Shown here piece after piece: positions 18,466-28,847 of a stretch of DNA of 64,000 nt (within the stretch, counting starts at the first letter, position 1; each line of letters starts with the position of its first letter). A model generated the notes under the pieces. The model did not search any database, was not told the DNA's origin, and worked only from the letters and a program-made list of their open reading frames with translations. The stretch is from Enterococcus ratti (GTDB lineage Bacteria > Bacillota > Bacilli > Lactobacillales > Enterococcaceae), in contig NZ_JXLB01000009.1 in assembly GCF_001886195.1 (NCBI RefSeq), forward strand, positions 54,831 through 118,830, read 5' to 3'. The position numbers were made by a program, and so were the translations under genes.

Positions 18466-19884
18466 ATGAATTTAAATAGTTTTTTAGATCAAAATCAGTA
18501 TCCAGTTTTCATATTAGAATGGCTAGAGTTAAAAAAATCCACTTATTGTACGATTGATTTGTTATGTGAATTTGTTGGAATTTCTAGATTTAGGTGTTTA
18601 AAGTATATTGAGGAGCTTAACGAGCTGCTTTATCCAGTGGATAAAGATGCAAAAATAAAAGTAGAGCCGTCTGGTGAAATCTATAGTCGTCATTTAAATT
18701 TTTTAACAGTTAAGAAAATACGTGCACACTACTTAGTCAAATCAGAAGTCTTTCAGTTATTAAACACCTCGCTAAACTTGGAATTATCTTTAAATGAATT
18801 TTCTGAAAAGCGTTTTTTAAGTAGAACACAAGCATATGACAAACGTAAAAAATTATCACGTTTACTTAGTGAGTATAAACTCAAGTACAAAAAAGGCAAA
18901 GTGATAGGAAATGAACTATTCATTAGAAATTTTGTTTATTCCTTGTATCTTAATTATTTTTACGGTCTTTACAATCCTTTTTCAAAAGAAATTACTCATG
19001 AAGCGACGAATCTCTTAAATTCAATGATGAGTTACTTAGAGTTGAGCCTGACGTTTACGCAAAAAAATAAATTAATGATCTTTATAAGTATCGTATTAAC
19101 TCGAACAAAGCATAACCATTTTTGTTCTTTAAAAGAATTTGACTATCAGTTACAGGTTAAAAAGAAGGCGTTTGAAGTTTACCAGAATTTTTTTGTTGCA
19201 GATGATCGTTCAAAACAACTGGAATGGCAATATTTTTTAACATATTTAGTATCAGAAAGAATCATAGTAAATCCTTTTAAGGTTGAGCATTCTAACATGA
19301 AAGAAAAAACTACCTGTTTTTTAACAAATTTTATCGCTTTAGATGACCACAACTATCTTCATTATTTCACGGAACTTACTAAAGAATTGAAACGCTTAAA
19401 TATCAAATATCGAATATTTCCTCTTACGACTGATTTTTTTACGATTTATAGACATACAGAGTTTTTAGAAGAAAACTATCCATCGCTTGTGAAGCCGGTT
19501 GAAGACTTAATTGATTTATGGACGGATGTTTCTGCGCCTTATTTAGATAAGAATCGGGTATTTGATGACGTATTTTTTTCTGTTTTAGAAATTATTCCTT
19601 TAGATAAAATTGATGATAAAGTCTATGTATGTGTTGACTTTACACAAGGAATTGCTTATTCCAATTTTATCATCAATCAAATTGAAGGATTTAAAAATCA
19701 AAATATTGTTGTACAGAGAAAGCTTGAATTTAATACCGACATTTTTATTTCTGATTATGCTTCTCCTAAGTTATCAATGGATCAGATTATTTGGAAAACG
19801 CCACCTAATGCGGATGATTGGGAAGATTTTGGAAATCATGTTATTGCAGTAAAACAAAGAAAAAGAGGGCAAGTACATGTATAA
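18466..19884 (+). CDS. Mga-type (HTH/PRD-like) transcriptional regulator
   Basis: 472 residues. The N-terminal ~80 residues look like the Mga winged-helix region (TYCTIDLLCEFVGISRFRCL), the middle is an all-helical PRD-like region, and the C-terminal part resembles an EIIB-like fold (VYVCVDFTQGIAYSNF). Mga proteins activate surface-protein genes in Gram-positive cocci. Here the next genes are a small membrane protein and a large LPXTG surface protein, which are the obvious targets (inference). ATG 18466 is chosen for AGGAAGG 5 bases upstream; an in-frame GTG at 18418 lacks a site. It is divergent from the two Mga-type genes at 57-60 kb. Confidence 0.8.
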   Translation: MNLNSFLDQNQYPVFILEWLELKKSTYCTIDLLCEFVGISRFRCLKYIEELNELLYPVDKDAKIKVEPSGEIYSRHLNFLTVKKIRAHYLVKSEVFQLLNTSLNLELSLNEFSEKRFLSRTQAYDKRKKLSRLLSEYKLKYKKGKVIGNELFIRNFVYSLYLNYFYGLYNPFSKEITHEATNLLNSMMSYLELSLTFTQKNKLMIFISIVLTRTKHNHFCSLKEFDYQLQVKKKAFEVYQNFFVADDRSKQLEWQYFLTYLVSERIIVNPFKVEHSNMKEKTTCFLTNFIALDDHNYLHYFTELTKELKRLNIKYRIFPLTTDFFTIYRHTEFLEENYPSLVKPVEDLIDLWTDVSAPYLDKNRVFDDVFFSVLEIIPLDKIDDKVYVCVDFTQGIAYSNFIINQIEGFKNQNIVVQRKLEFNTDIFISDYASPKLSMDQIIWKTPPNADDWEDFGNHVIAVKQRKRGQVHV

Positions 19885-20263
19885 ACTAGGATTAATAGCT
19901 GTTTTACTATCGTTTTTGAATTACCAAATAAATATAGCATTTTTTTCTAAAAATGAGAGCAGTAAAGAAGAAGCAGAGCAAAAACAGGAGATTGATGTAT
20001 CAAATTCGGTTAAAAATGAGGTGGTGATTGGCGAGAAATCCATTGTTTTGCAAAAAACTAATCATCGAAAAGACCGTCAAGCTCGCCAAAATAAGCAAAG
20101 AGGAAATGATAAAGACTCTTTACAGCTAATCCAGCAGAAATTAATGAAATTAGAAAAAGAAGTGTTTGTAAAAAAAACAGGAGCATCCACGACCATCTTT
20201 GGACAACAATTAAAAAGTTTGTCTGGAACACTACTTTACGGTACGAGAAAAGAAAAATTTTAA
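19877..20263 (+). CDS. Small secreted or membrane-anchored protein of unknown function
   Basis: 128 residues. The N-terminus is hydrophobic (residues ~4-23, a signal peptide or anchor), followed by a highly charged Lys/Glu/Gln region that is probably extracellular and helical (QLIQQKLMKLEKEVF). The last 25 residues are less charged (STTIFGQQLKSLSGTLLYG). The start overlaps the end of the Mga-type gene by 8 bases with GAGGG upstream, so they are translated together. I do not recognise the family; context suggests a surface-protein accessory role. Confidence 0.6.
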   Translation: MYKLGLIAVLLSFLNYQINIAFFSKNESSKEEAEQKQEIDVSNSVKNEVVIGEKSIVLQKTNHRKDRQARQNKQRGNDKDSLQLIQQKLMKLEKEVFVKKTGASTTIFGQQLKSLSGTLLYGTRKEKF

Positions 20264-20320
20264 TTTTTTTAATTTTGCCATAAAAAAAAGAACTTTTTCC
20301 AATAATTTATCCAAAACATC

Positions 20321-20347
20321 CTATTAAAAAAGTGTATTTTTTAATAG
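20321..20347. promoter_or_regulatory. Perfect 11-bp hairpin in front of the surface-protein gene
   Basis: CTATTAAAAAA (20321-20331), loop GTGTA, TTTTTTAATAG (20337-20347). It lies 66 bases before the start codon. It may terminate the upstream operon or act in the leader. Confidence 0.5.
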
Positions 20348-20412
20348 AAAGACGTTGTTATTTCTATTACCACTTAGAAATATCAAACGAAATGATTGAA
20401 AGGGTGGATGAG

Positions 20413-23400
20413 ATGAAAAAAAAGCTGCAAGTAGCCTTTTATATTCTGGCTACATTCATAATGGTAGTAAATCAATTAGGAATTACTTCTGTTGTGACTG
20501 CTAAAACGATTGATTCTTCTGATGATGGAGAGACGGTCGTCTATCATGATTATGCGGAGTATGAAAAGGCATTGAATGAATATAATAAGGAGTATGCGCA
20601 ATATGAGAAAGATTTAAATGAATATAATCAAAAGAAACAACAACATGATGAGGTTCAAGAAGTAGCTGATCGCATAGAAAAAGAAAATGCACAAAAAAAG
20701 CGGATTATGAAGCAGCTTTAGCTCAATATCAAAAGGACTTAGACGAATATAATAAAAAAAAGAGTGAAGTGGATGAACATAGTCAAAAAGGACAATATAT
20801 CGGACCAGAATATTGGCAGGCTATGACAAATATGGAAGTATATTTATTAAATTTTGGCGCGATCACTCAAATGATGGATACTGGATTATCTTTATCAGGA
20901 GATGACCTAGTTTCTACAATTAGGACAAAGGTAGTAGCCGATCCTTTTTTAGGAAATACTGAAAATCAAGCTAAAATTCAAGAATATATCGATCAATACA
21001 ATAAGTTTAGTGATTTTATCACAAGTATTTATGGAAATTCTCCCGGAAAATTGACCTTTGATGCTGTAAAAGGTGGAGCGATGAATTCTAATAGTGGCTT
21101 TTTTAATGAATATAGAGGAGTAGATTTTTTTCATACTTTTTCTTCCAATACTGGGCAGACAAAAGATAATATTCCAAGTACTTTAGATCATCCGACAGAG
21201 CAAAATATCAAAGATGCCTTGTCGCAACTTTTTATGAAAACAAATGGGGCACCATTTGATAGTGCAACAATGAGTATGGATCTGAATACCTTTATGGTAG
21301 ATCAAGGTATGGTTGATAAATGGAAACAAGCGTTGGATGAAGCAAAGAAACAATCTTTCAGTCTATTTGCACAATCACTAGATAAAATTAATGCTGCGTA
21401 TGACGTATACAATCAATCAGAGTATACGACGGCAGATTATGAAAATTTAAAAAAAGGTATCAATGAAGCTGGAAGTATGCAATCCCAAGCGTTTGGATTA
21501 ATTGGCGGAACGGGTGTAGAATTAGAAGACAAAGATAACACAGCACCTTTTTATAATGATTTAAAATCCATGTCTGCCAGTGATTTAGCTAATAAATATG
21601 GGTATTTATTATTGTTATGCAATATGGCCAGCAAAACGGTATATGGTTTTTTCCATTTACAAAATCCGCAAGCAAATGAAACAATTATAGCGGGGACGGC
21701 CTCTTCTTGGGCTAACAATCATCCTTCATTTAGTCCATCAAATGGAAATTATACGCCAACTCTTACAGAACCAGAAAAACCAACGCCGCCTATGTATGAA
21801 GTTGTGCCTGTAGTTCCAGAAGAACCAGTGAAGCCTGTTCCACCAGTGAAGCCTGTGTATGAGCCATTAAACGAGATAACGTTACTAAAAGTAGACAAAG
21901 AAGACGAGCAGCCGTTAGCCAATGCCGTCTTTCAGTTAGCCAATAAAGTCACTGGAGAAAAACTTGACACCTTTACAACTGCTTCAGATGGTCAGCTGAC
22001 AATTAAAAATATTGCACCTGGCCATTATACATTAACGGAAATACAAGCACCTGATGGCTATATTTTAGATAGTACACCACTTGATTTTGTGATTACAGGT
22101 GCAGAAAATGAAACGGTACGTTTGGAAAAAAAGAACATTCCTATAACAGGGAGTGTTGAACTAACCAAATTAGACGGAAAAACAAATCAAGTGTTACAAG
22201 GTGCAGTATTTGAACTGAGAGATCAAAATGGGAAAACAATTAAAAATGAAGTAGCAACGGATGAAACCGGGCGAATTTTTTTGGACGACTTGGTACCGGG
22301 AACTTATCAATTTGTTGAAGTACAAGCGCCAACAGGTTATAAACTAGATCAGACGCCTTTAAATTTTTCAATTAAAAAAGGCCAAAAAGAAACAGTTCGG
22401 CTCACCATGACCAATCAATTACTACCGGGCGAAGTTATCCTTACTAAAAGGGATCAAACAACTGGTCAAACACTCCAAGATGCAGTGTTTGAATTAAAAA
22501 ATAAAACTGGCAAAATAGTGAAAAAAGATTTGGTAACTGATGATTCTGGAAAGTTATCAATTGATAATTTAGCACCGGGAGATTATCAATTCATTGAAAC
22601 ACAAGCACCAACTGGATATAAATTAGATCCTACGCCTATCACGTTTACGATTGAAAAAAATCAAAAAGAAGCAGTACAAGTAAGGGCAACCAATGAAATG
22701 ATTACCGGTGGCGTAATTTTAGAAAAAATCGATGATCAAACAGGGAAAAAATTGAATGGTGCGGAATTTGAACTCCAAACAAATTATGGAAAGCAACTAA
22801 TGACGCACTTGGTTACAGATGATTCAGGGCGGTTAGCAATTGAAAATTTAAAATCAGGCACCTACCAATTGATTGAAACAAAAGCACCAGACGGCTATCA
22901 ATTAGACAAAAAGCCTTTGCGCTTTTCAGTGCAAAAAAATCAAAAGGCAGCTCAAAAGTTAACGAAAATGAATAAACAAGCAAAACATGTTGTTCGTTTA
23001 GAAAAGAAAGACGGACAGACAAAACAATTTTTACAAGGTGCTGCATTCCAGTTATTGGATCAAGCTGGAAAGATAGTCAAAAAACACTTAGAGATGACTA
23101 AAAATGGCACGTTAGAAGTTGACGGATTAGCAAACGGTTCCTATAAATTAATCGAAATAAAGGCACCTTCTGGCTATCAATTAGAAGATAAACCTGTCTT
23201 GTTTACGTTAAATCGTGAGTCCTCTCTTTTAACAATTGACATCTACAATTATCAAAATGATAGGACGAATTTTCATGATGGAATTACTGCTTCTCGTACG
23301 GATTCTTCTGTAGATCATGTTAAGAAAAAAAGGCAACATCACGGAAATGGACCAGCCACTTATTTCCCTAAAACAGGCGAAAAACAGTCGAATGTTTTGA

Positions 23401-23486
23401 CGGTTTGGGGGGTGATTTTCATTTGTTTGTCTTTCTTCTTATTATTCTTACGTCAGCTATTTTATAAAAAAGTGGATAGATATTAA
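20413..23486 (+). CDS. SpaA-type LPXTG surface protein, split by a -1 frameshift in an A7 run
   Basis: Large cell-wall-anchored adhesin or pilin-like protein. It starts at ATG 20413 (AAAGGG upstream) with a signal peptide ending near VVTA. Then come a Tyr/Glu/Lys coiled coil (EYEKALNEYNKEYAQYEKDL), a ~330-residue non-repetitive domain, a Pro-rich linker (21770-21870), five SpaA/Cna-B-like domains (21869-23250) and the sorting signal FPKTGE with a hydrophobic segment and basic tail. The frame breaks at 20693-20699: the first frame ends at TAG 20719, while the -1 frame continues the same coiled coil (KKADYEAALAQYQKDLDEYN) through to 23486. The downstream part is open for more than 900 codons, so the break is recent, phase-variable, or bypassed by slippage. 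No sortase gene is nearby. Confidence 0.82.
20693..20700 (+). other. Slippery A7-G site (A AAA AAG) at the frame break
   Basis: In the upstream frame this reads CAA AAA AAG, the same heptamer type (A AAA AAG) known from dnaX -1 frameshifting. A -1 step continues with GCG GAT TAT into the downstream frame. One added A would also fuse the frames. Confidence 0.75.
21869..23250 (+). repeat. Five tandem SpaA/Cna-B-like domains in the surface protein
   Basis: Five units of about 85-90 codons. Each begins with a Lys-containing strand followed by a D-x-x-Q/T segment and an AVF(Q/E)L-type strand (LLKVDKED, LTKLDGKT, LTKRDQTT, LEKIDDQT, LEKKDGQT). Each ends with an E-x-(Q/K)-AP-(D/T/S)-GY-x-L(D/E) block. 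Lys in the first strand and Glu in the last are the usual isopeptide partners. Confidence 0.85.
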
Positions 23487-24086
23487 AAAGATTTAAACGA
23501 AAGATGAGAAACTATTTAGGTTATTTTCCTGTTAGTTTTTAAATAAAAAATACGAGCTAACAGTCTATTCTAAATAAAGAATGTTATGAACTAATTAATT
23601 GGTTGGAATAAATCTGGCAGTAAGCTGGACTTATTCTAATCAATTTTTTGTGGATTTTTAATTAGTAATAACAGCTAGACTAATCTTTTTTTATTTTGGA
23701 GCAGATAAGCAGTGGCTATTTTCTATGACAGAAGTAAATTATTCTTTCTCTCATGTCAAATTCGGTGGATTGATGATATAATTTTTTAACGTGAGTAATT
23801 TTTACCTGTTTATAAGATACAGCACATTTTTTTGAAGAATTGTTTAAATCACGTTATATTTAGCACATGATCAATTAAACAATTAGTGAAAAAGAGAAAA
23901 ATTTTTTGGAAAATATGATTTTTCTTTTAGAATCTGCAAAAAAGAATAATGACGTAGCGGTGTTTTCCCTTGAATTGTTTCGTGATAAAATGGCTCTTGG
24001 TTATAGATGCACAAGTAGTGAAAGGCTATCAATAATAATTATGCCCAAATACGACAATTAAAGATAGGATAGAAAGGAGTTTATAT
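23487..24086. other. Gene-free region between surface protein and rbgA
   Basis: About 600 bases. It holds a terminator at 23599-23649 and a short open frame at about 23886-24062 whose product (containing NNDVAVFSLELFRDKM) faintly resembles the SLEM region of DnaB-type helicases. No start signal was found and the frame is short, so it is at most a remnant. Confidence 0.45.
23599..23649 (+). terminator. Terminator of the surface-protein gene
   Basis: 13-bp stem (23599-23611 with 23631-23643, two G-U pairs) followed by TTTTTT. Confidence 0.7.
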
Positions 24087-24953
24087 ATGAGTGTTACTAT
24101 ACAATGGTTCCCCGGACACATGGCAAAAGCACGTCGCGAGGTTTCTGAGAAAATGAAGTATGTAGACATCATATTTGAATTAGTAGATGCTCGTTTACCG
24201 TTATCTTCTCGGAACCCAATGCTTGATCAAATCATCCAGCAAAAGCCACGTTTGATTTTATTAAATAAGGCAGATTTAGCAGACGATCAGCAGACGAAAC
24301 AATGGCAAGCTTATTTTCGTAAACAAGGGTACGAGGCATTAGCAATTACTGCTCAAGAAAATAAAGGAATGAAAAAGTTGTTACCAGCTGCAAAAGAGGT
24401 ACTAAAAGAAAAACGTGCCCGTGATGCAGCACGCGGTATTAAGCCTCGTGCGATAAGAGCGATGGTTTTAGGTATTCCTAATGTAGGAAAATCAACTTTG
24501 TTGAATCGTTTAGCTGGCAAAAAAATGGCTCAAACAGGAAATAAACCGGGAGTAACAAAAGGCCAACAATGGCTACGTTTAGGCAGTGAATTGGAATTGT
24601 TAGACACGCCGGGAATCTTGTGGCCTAAATTTGAAGATGAAGAGATTGGAAAAAAATTAGCACTAACAGGTGCCATTAAAGATCAACTTGTTCATTTGGA
24701 TGATCTGGCTATTTATGGATTAGATTTTTTTGCCCGCTACTATCCCGGAAGAATTGCTGGACGCTATCATTTAATTCAAGAAGTAGAACAAAAACCCGTA
24801 CCTGAATTGTTGCTGGCTATTACTGCTAAGCGAGGCTACAAAGAAGACTATGAACGTGGCAGTGAAGTGGTGGTCTTTGATATCCGTCAAGGAAAACTAG
24901 GGCAGTATACGTTAGATCGCTGCGAAGAAATGGGGCAGGAAAAAGATGAATGA
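24087..24953 (+). CDS. rbgA: ribosome biogenesis GTPase RbgA (YlqF)
   Basis: Circularly permuted GTPase needed for late maturation of the 50S subunit. The motif order is G4 (NKAD, ~60), then G1 (GIPNVGKST, ~129) and G3 (DTPG), which defines the YlqF/YawG class. The N-terminal WFPGHMAKA is family-specific, and an ANTAR-like helical C-terminus follows. 288 residues is normal. AGAAAGGAG precedes the ATG. The rnhB start overlaps its end by 8 bases, the same pair as in Bacillus (ylqF-rnhB). Confidence 0.95.
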   Translation: MSVTIQWFPGHMAKARREVSEKMKYVDIIFELVDARLPLSSRNPMLDQIIQQKPRLILLNKADLADDQQTKQWQAYFRKQGYEALAITAQENKGMKKLLPAAKEVLKEKRARDAARGIKPRAIRAMVLGIPNVGKSTLLNRLAGKKMAQTGNKPGVTKGQQWLRLGSELELLDTPGILWPKFEDEEIGKKLALTGAIKDQLVHLDDLAIYGLDFFARYYPGRIAGRYHLIQEVEQKPVPELLLAITAKRGYKEDYERGSEVVVFDIRQGKLGQYTLDRCEEMGQEKDE

Positions 24954-25713
24954 ATCGATCCAGTGCATCAAAGAACGTTTAAAAGCACTCAATTCGTTGG
25001 ACGATCCATTGATTGATGTTTTAAGACGAGACGAGCGAAAGGGAGTGCAGCAAGCACTTCTTGCTTTTAAAAAACGTTTAAAAAAAGAAGCACTTATTCA
25101 AGAAAAATATTTGGCAATGTCACAGTTTGAACAGCTTGCTTATAAGCAAGGTTATGAATGGATTGCAGGAATTGATGAAGTAGGACGCGGACCCTTAGCC
25201 GGACCTGTGGTGGCAGCAGCAGTTATATTACCTAGAAACGAACAAATCCTTGGATTAAATGATTCAAAACAGTTATCAGAAAAAAAACGTGAATTACTTT
25301 ATGATCAAATACAGCAAAAAGCAGTGGCTATTGGGATCGGTATTATTAATGAAGCAAAAATTGATGAAGTAAATATCTATGAAGCAAGCAAATTAGCGAT
25401 GATTCAAGCAGTAGAAAAATTGGCAGTAACGCCTAGCTATTTATTAATTGATGCAATGACTCTTAACTTGTCGATCCCACAAACAAAACTTATCAAAGGA
25501 GATGCACGTTCCATCTCAATTGCAGCAGCAAGTATTATTGCAAAAGTCTATCGTGATAACTTAATGAAAAAATATGATCAATTGTATCCGGGATATGGAT
25601 TTGGACATAATGCAGGTTATGGCACCAAAGAACATCTAAAAGGATTAGCGCAGCAAGGAATTACCCCCATTCATCGTAAAACTTTTGCTCCTGTAAAAAA
25701 TTATTTGGTTTAA
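24946..25713 (+). CDS. rnhB: ribonuclease HII
   Basis: Cleaves RNA in RNA-DNA hybrids and at single ribonucleotides in DNA. GIDEVGRGPLAGPVVAAAV carries the first Asp-Glu of the DEDD active site; the others are in LLIDAMTL and in the C-terminal half (SIIAKVYRD). The ~70-residue N-terminal extension ahead of the catalytic domain is typical of Gram-positive RNase HII. 255 residues. It is translationally coupled to rbgA. Confidence 0.95.
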   Translation: MNESIQCIKERLKALNSLDDPLIDVLRRDERKGVQQALLAFKKRLKKEALIQEKYLAMSQFEQLAYKQGYEWIAGIDEVGRGPLAGPVVAAAVILPRNEQILGLNDSKQLSEKKRELLYDQIQQKAVAIGIGIINEAKIDEVNIYEASKLAMIQAVEKLAVTPSYLLIDAMTLNLSIPQTKLIKGDARSISIAAASIIAKVYRDNLMKKYDQLYPGYGFGHNAGYGTKEHLKGLAQQGITPIHRKTFAPVKNYLV

Positions 25714-25716
25714 AAT

Positions 25717-25761
25717 ACCGCCTCTTGCGTATTTTGTTTGAAAGCAGTTCAGAGAGGCGGT
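25717..25761 (+). promoter_or_regulatory. Hairpin holding the dprA ribosome binding site
   Basis: ACCGCCTCT (25717-25725) pairs perfectly with AGAGGCGGT (25753-25761). The right arm is also the Shine-Dalgarno sequence of dprA (ATG 25769). Transcripts coming from rnhB would fold and mask it; the hairpin has no T run. Confidence 0.65.
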
Positions 25762-25768
25762 TTCAATA

Positions 25769-26626
25769 ATGAACAAGTTAGAAAGATTTTTACTTAAATT
25801 AGCTTATGCAAAAGGGATTAGCAGTCAAGGGAAATGGACTGTCGTACAAACTTTATTAAACATGCAAAGGGAAGAATTACTTTGCAGTGAAATCGTTGAA
25901 ATTGCAAAAAATTATCGTTATCAAAAACTTTTTCAAGAAAGCTGGTGTCAACTCCATAAAAAGGGTTCTGAACTAGAAACAGCGCAGTCATTTCTTACTT
26001 GTGTTGATTCGCGCTACCCTCCGCAGCTTTTACATCTTGCTTATCCGCCAATCCTTTTATTTTATACAGGAGATCTTTCACTGCTTAAGAAAAAAATGAT
26101 TAGTGTAGTAGGCGGAAGAAAAACTTCTGTTTTAGCGAAAAAAGTGGTTCATCATCTATTATTTCCTATCATAGAAGCTGGCTACGTCATTGTTAGTGGT
26201 TGTGCCAAAGGAATCGATACATACGCACATCAAGCAACGATCAATTATTCTGGCAAAACCATTGCAGTGATCGGTACAGGTATAAAACAAGTTTATCCTA
26301 AAGAAAATCAGCTTCTTCAAGAAGAAATTGGAAAAAAACATCTTTTGCTTAGTGAATATCCACCAGATCAAGGACCTCGGCGAACCCAATTTCCTATGCG
26401 AAATCGAATCATTGCCGCCTTATCACAAGGAACTTGTGTAATTGAAGCAAAGAAGAAAAGCGGTTCTTTGATAACGGCACAACAAGCTTTAGAAATTGGC
26501 AGAACTGTTTTTTCAGTGCCGGGAAATATTTTAACACAACATTCAATCGGTTCTCACCAACTAATTCAAGATGGGGCAGTTTGTGTAATTTCTGGTCAAG
26601 ATTTATTAGCAGAATTGAAAGAATAA
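25769..26626 (+). CDS. dprA: DNA processing protein DprA (Smf)
   Basis: Binds incoming single-stranded DNA and loads RecA during transformation; also widespread in bacteria not known to be competent. The Rossmann-type domain is seen with VVGGRKTS, VSGCAKGIDTYAHQ, GTGIKQVYPKEN and FPMRNRIIAALSQGTCVIEA. The VPGNI and SIGSHQLIQDGA stretches close the fold. 285 residues, the common length in lactic acid bacteria, without a long C-terminal winged helix. Its start is unusual in lying just behind a hairpin that covers the ribosome binding site. Confidence 0.94.
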   Translation: MNKLERFLLKLAYAKGISSQGKWTVVQTLLNMQREELLCSEIVEIAKNYRYQKLFQESWCQLHKKGSELETAQSFLTCVDSRYPPQLLHLAYPPILLFYTGDLSLLKKKMISVVGGRKTSVLAKKVVHHLLFPIIEAGYVIVSGCAKGIDTYAHQATINYSGKTIAVIGTGIKQVYPKENQLLQEEIGKKHLLLSEYPPDQGPRRTQFPMRNRIIAALSQGTCVIEAKKKSGSLITAQQALEIGRTVFSVPGNILTQHSIGSHQLIQDGAVCVISGQDLLAELKE

Positions 26627-26650
26627 CACACCACTTCTCACTTTCTTTCC

Positions 26651-26679
26651 TTGACAAACGTTTTCTGAATGGATATGAT
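26651..26679 (+). promoter_or_regulatory. Promoter of topA
   Basis: TTGACA (26651-26656), 17-base spacer, TATGAT (26674-26679). Close to consensus. Confidence 0.85.
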
Positions 26680-26749
26680 AAGCTACGATTTGTATAAGTC
26701 TGCTTAATAGATAGTAGAAACATGTCAATGGAAAGGAGCCCATTCAGTA

Positions 26750-28828
26750 ATGGCATATAAATATCTAGTGATCGTTGAATCGCCTGCAAAGGCCAAAACC
26801 ATTGAAAAATATCTTGGACGTAATTATAAAGTGATGGCTAGTGTCGGTCACATACGTGATTTACCTAAAAGTAAAATGGGAATTGATGTAGAAAACAATT
26901 ATGAGCCCCATTATATTTCAATACGTGGAAAAGGCGATGTGATAAAAAGTTTAAAATCAGCAGCTAAAAAAGCGCAAAAAGTTTATCTTGCAAGTGACCC
27001 GGATAGAGAAGGGGAAGCAATTGCTTGGCATTTAGCTTATTTGCTAAGATTAGATTTAACAGAAAAAAATCGCGTCGTCTTTAATGAAATCACAAAAGAA
27101 GCGGTTAAAGCTGCATTTAAGGAACCGCGAAAGATCGATATTGATTTAGTGGATGCTCAGCAAGCACGACGAGCTTTAGATCGCTTGGTAGGTTACTCCA
27201 TTAGTCCGATTTTATGGCGTAAAGTTAAAAAAGGCTTGAGTGCAGGAAGAGTCCAATCCGTTGCCTTAAAAATTATCATTAATCGTGAAAAAGAAATTCG
27301 TGAATTTATTCCAGAAGAATATTGGAGTATTGATGGAAACTTCAAGAAAGCACGGAAAAAATTTAAAGCAAATTTTTGGGGAATCGATGGCAAAAAGAAA
27401 AAATTACCGGATGCACAATCCGTGAAAGAAATTATTGAGCGAATCGACAGACAAGATTTTACAGTTCAAAAAGTTGAAAAGAAAGAGCGAAAAAGAAATC
27501 CAGCCAATCCATTTACAACAAGTAGTCTCCAACAAGAAGCAGCTAGAAAGCTAAACTTTAGAACCCGCAAAACAATGATGGTCGCACAACAATTGTATGA
27601 AGGAATTTATCTGGGGAAACAAGGAACGGTTGGCTTGATCACTTACATGCGTACAGATTCTACGCGTATTGCTGATACAGCAAAAGCAGAAGCTGCTGAT
27701 TTCATTGACGAAACTTATGGGAAAGAGTTCTCTAGCCATGCTCGTCATAAAATTAAAAATGCACAGGGTGCTCAGGATGCTCACGAGGCGGTACGACCTA
27801 CAAGCGTTTTACGAACCCCAGAAGCGATTAAACAATATTTAGATAAAGATCAATTAAAATTATATACTTTAATTTGGTCGAGGTTTGTAGCTAGTCAAAT
27901 GACTCCAGCTATTTTAGACACCATGAAAGTCACTTTAGAACAAAACGGCGTTATTTTTATTGCTAACGGTTCGAAAGTAAAATTTAAAGGCTTTATGCAA
28001 GTATACGTAGAAGGCAGAGATGATGGTAAAGAGGACAAAGAAAATATCTTACCTGAGCTTATAGAAGGTGATGTTGTTCAATCTGTAAAGATCGAACCAA
28101 AACAACATTTTACTCAACCATCTGCGCGATTTAGTGAGGCGACTTTGATTCGCACATTGGAAGAAAATGGTGTAGGAAGACCATCTACTTATGCACCAAC
28201 GCTTGATACGATTCAACGACGTTACTACGTTAAATTGACGCAAAAACGTTTTGAGCCGACTGAACTCGGTGAAATTGTCAATTCATTAATCTGTGAATTT
28301 TTCCCTCAAATTGTAGACATCCATTTTACTGCGGAAATGGAAGGAGATCTAGATAAAATCGAAGAAGGAAAAGAAGCATGGATACAAGTGGTAGATCGTT
28401 TTTACAAACCATTTGAAAAAGAATTATCCAATGCAGAAGAAAAAATCGAAAAAATTCAAATTAAAGATGAACCAGCAGGATTTGATTGCGACATTTGTGG
28501 ACATCCAATGGTTATAAAATTAGGAAAGTATGGTAAATTTTACGCTTGCAGTAATTTTCCTGATTGTAGAAATACAAAACCGATTGTAAAAGAGATTGGG
28601 GTGACTTGTCCACTTTGTCATGAAGGGCAAGTTATTGAACGTAAATCTAAGAAAAATCGCCTGTTTTACGGTTGTTCGCGTTTTCCAGAATGTGAATTTA
28701 CTTCATGGGATAAGCCAGTCGGCAGAAACTGTCCAAAATGTGGGCAATATTTAGTTGAGAAAAAAGTAAAAGGTGGAAAACAAGTCATTTGTATCAATGG
28801 AGATTATGAAGAAGATATCCAAAAATAA
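26750..28828 (+). CDS. topA: DNA topoisomerase I
   Basis: Type IA topoisomerase relaxing negative supercoils. The Toprim domain ([17 protein letters not shown] ... [14 protein letters not shown]) is followed by the cleavage domain with catalytic Tyr ~299 in [11 protein letters not shown]. The C-terminal ~120 residues hold zinc-ribbon units: CDICGHP...CSNFPDC, CPLCHEG...CSRFPEC and a third unit CPKCGQ...CINGDY. In the third, the fourth Cys position is Gly, so that ribbon probably does not bind zinc. 692 residues. It is expressed from its own strong promoter and probably read on into trmFO. Confidence 0.96.
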   Translation: MAYKYLVIVESPAKAKTIEKYLGRNYKVMASVGHIRDLPKSKMGIDVENNYEPHYISIRGKGDVIKSLKSAAKKAQKVYLASDPDREGEAIAWHLAYLLRLDLTEKNRVVFNEITKEAVKAAFKEPRKIDIDLVDAQQARRALDRLVGYSISPILWRKVKKGLSAGRVQSVALKIIINREKEIREFIPEEYWSIDGNFKKARKKFKANFWGIDGKKKKLPDAQSVKEIIERIDRQDFTVQKVEKKERKRNPANPFTTSSLQQEAARKLNFRTRKTMMVAQQLYEGIYLGKQGTVGLITYMRTDSTRIADTAKAEAADFIDETYGKEFSSHARHKIKNAQGAQDAHEAVRPTSVLRTPEAIKQYLDKDQLKLYTLIWSRFVASQMTPAILDTMKVTLEQNGVIFIANGSKVKFKGFMQVYVEGRDDGKEDKENILPELIEGDVVQSVKIEPKQHFTQPSARFSEATLIRTLEENGVGRPSTYAPTLDTIQRRYYVKLTQKRFEPTELGEIVNSLICEFFPQIVDIHFTAEMEGDLDKIEEGKEAWIQVVDRFYKPFEKELSNAEEKIEKIQIKDEPAGFDCDICGHPMVIKLGKYGKFYACSNFPDCRNTKPIVKEIGVTCPLCHEGQVIERKSKKNRLFYGCSRFPECEFTSWDKPVGRNCPKCGQYLVEKKVKGGKQVICINGDYEEDIQK

Positions 28829-28847
28829 AGGGAGAAGAGGACTTTAA

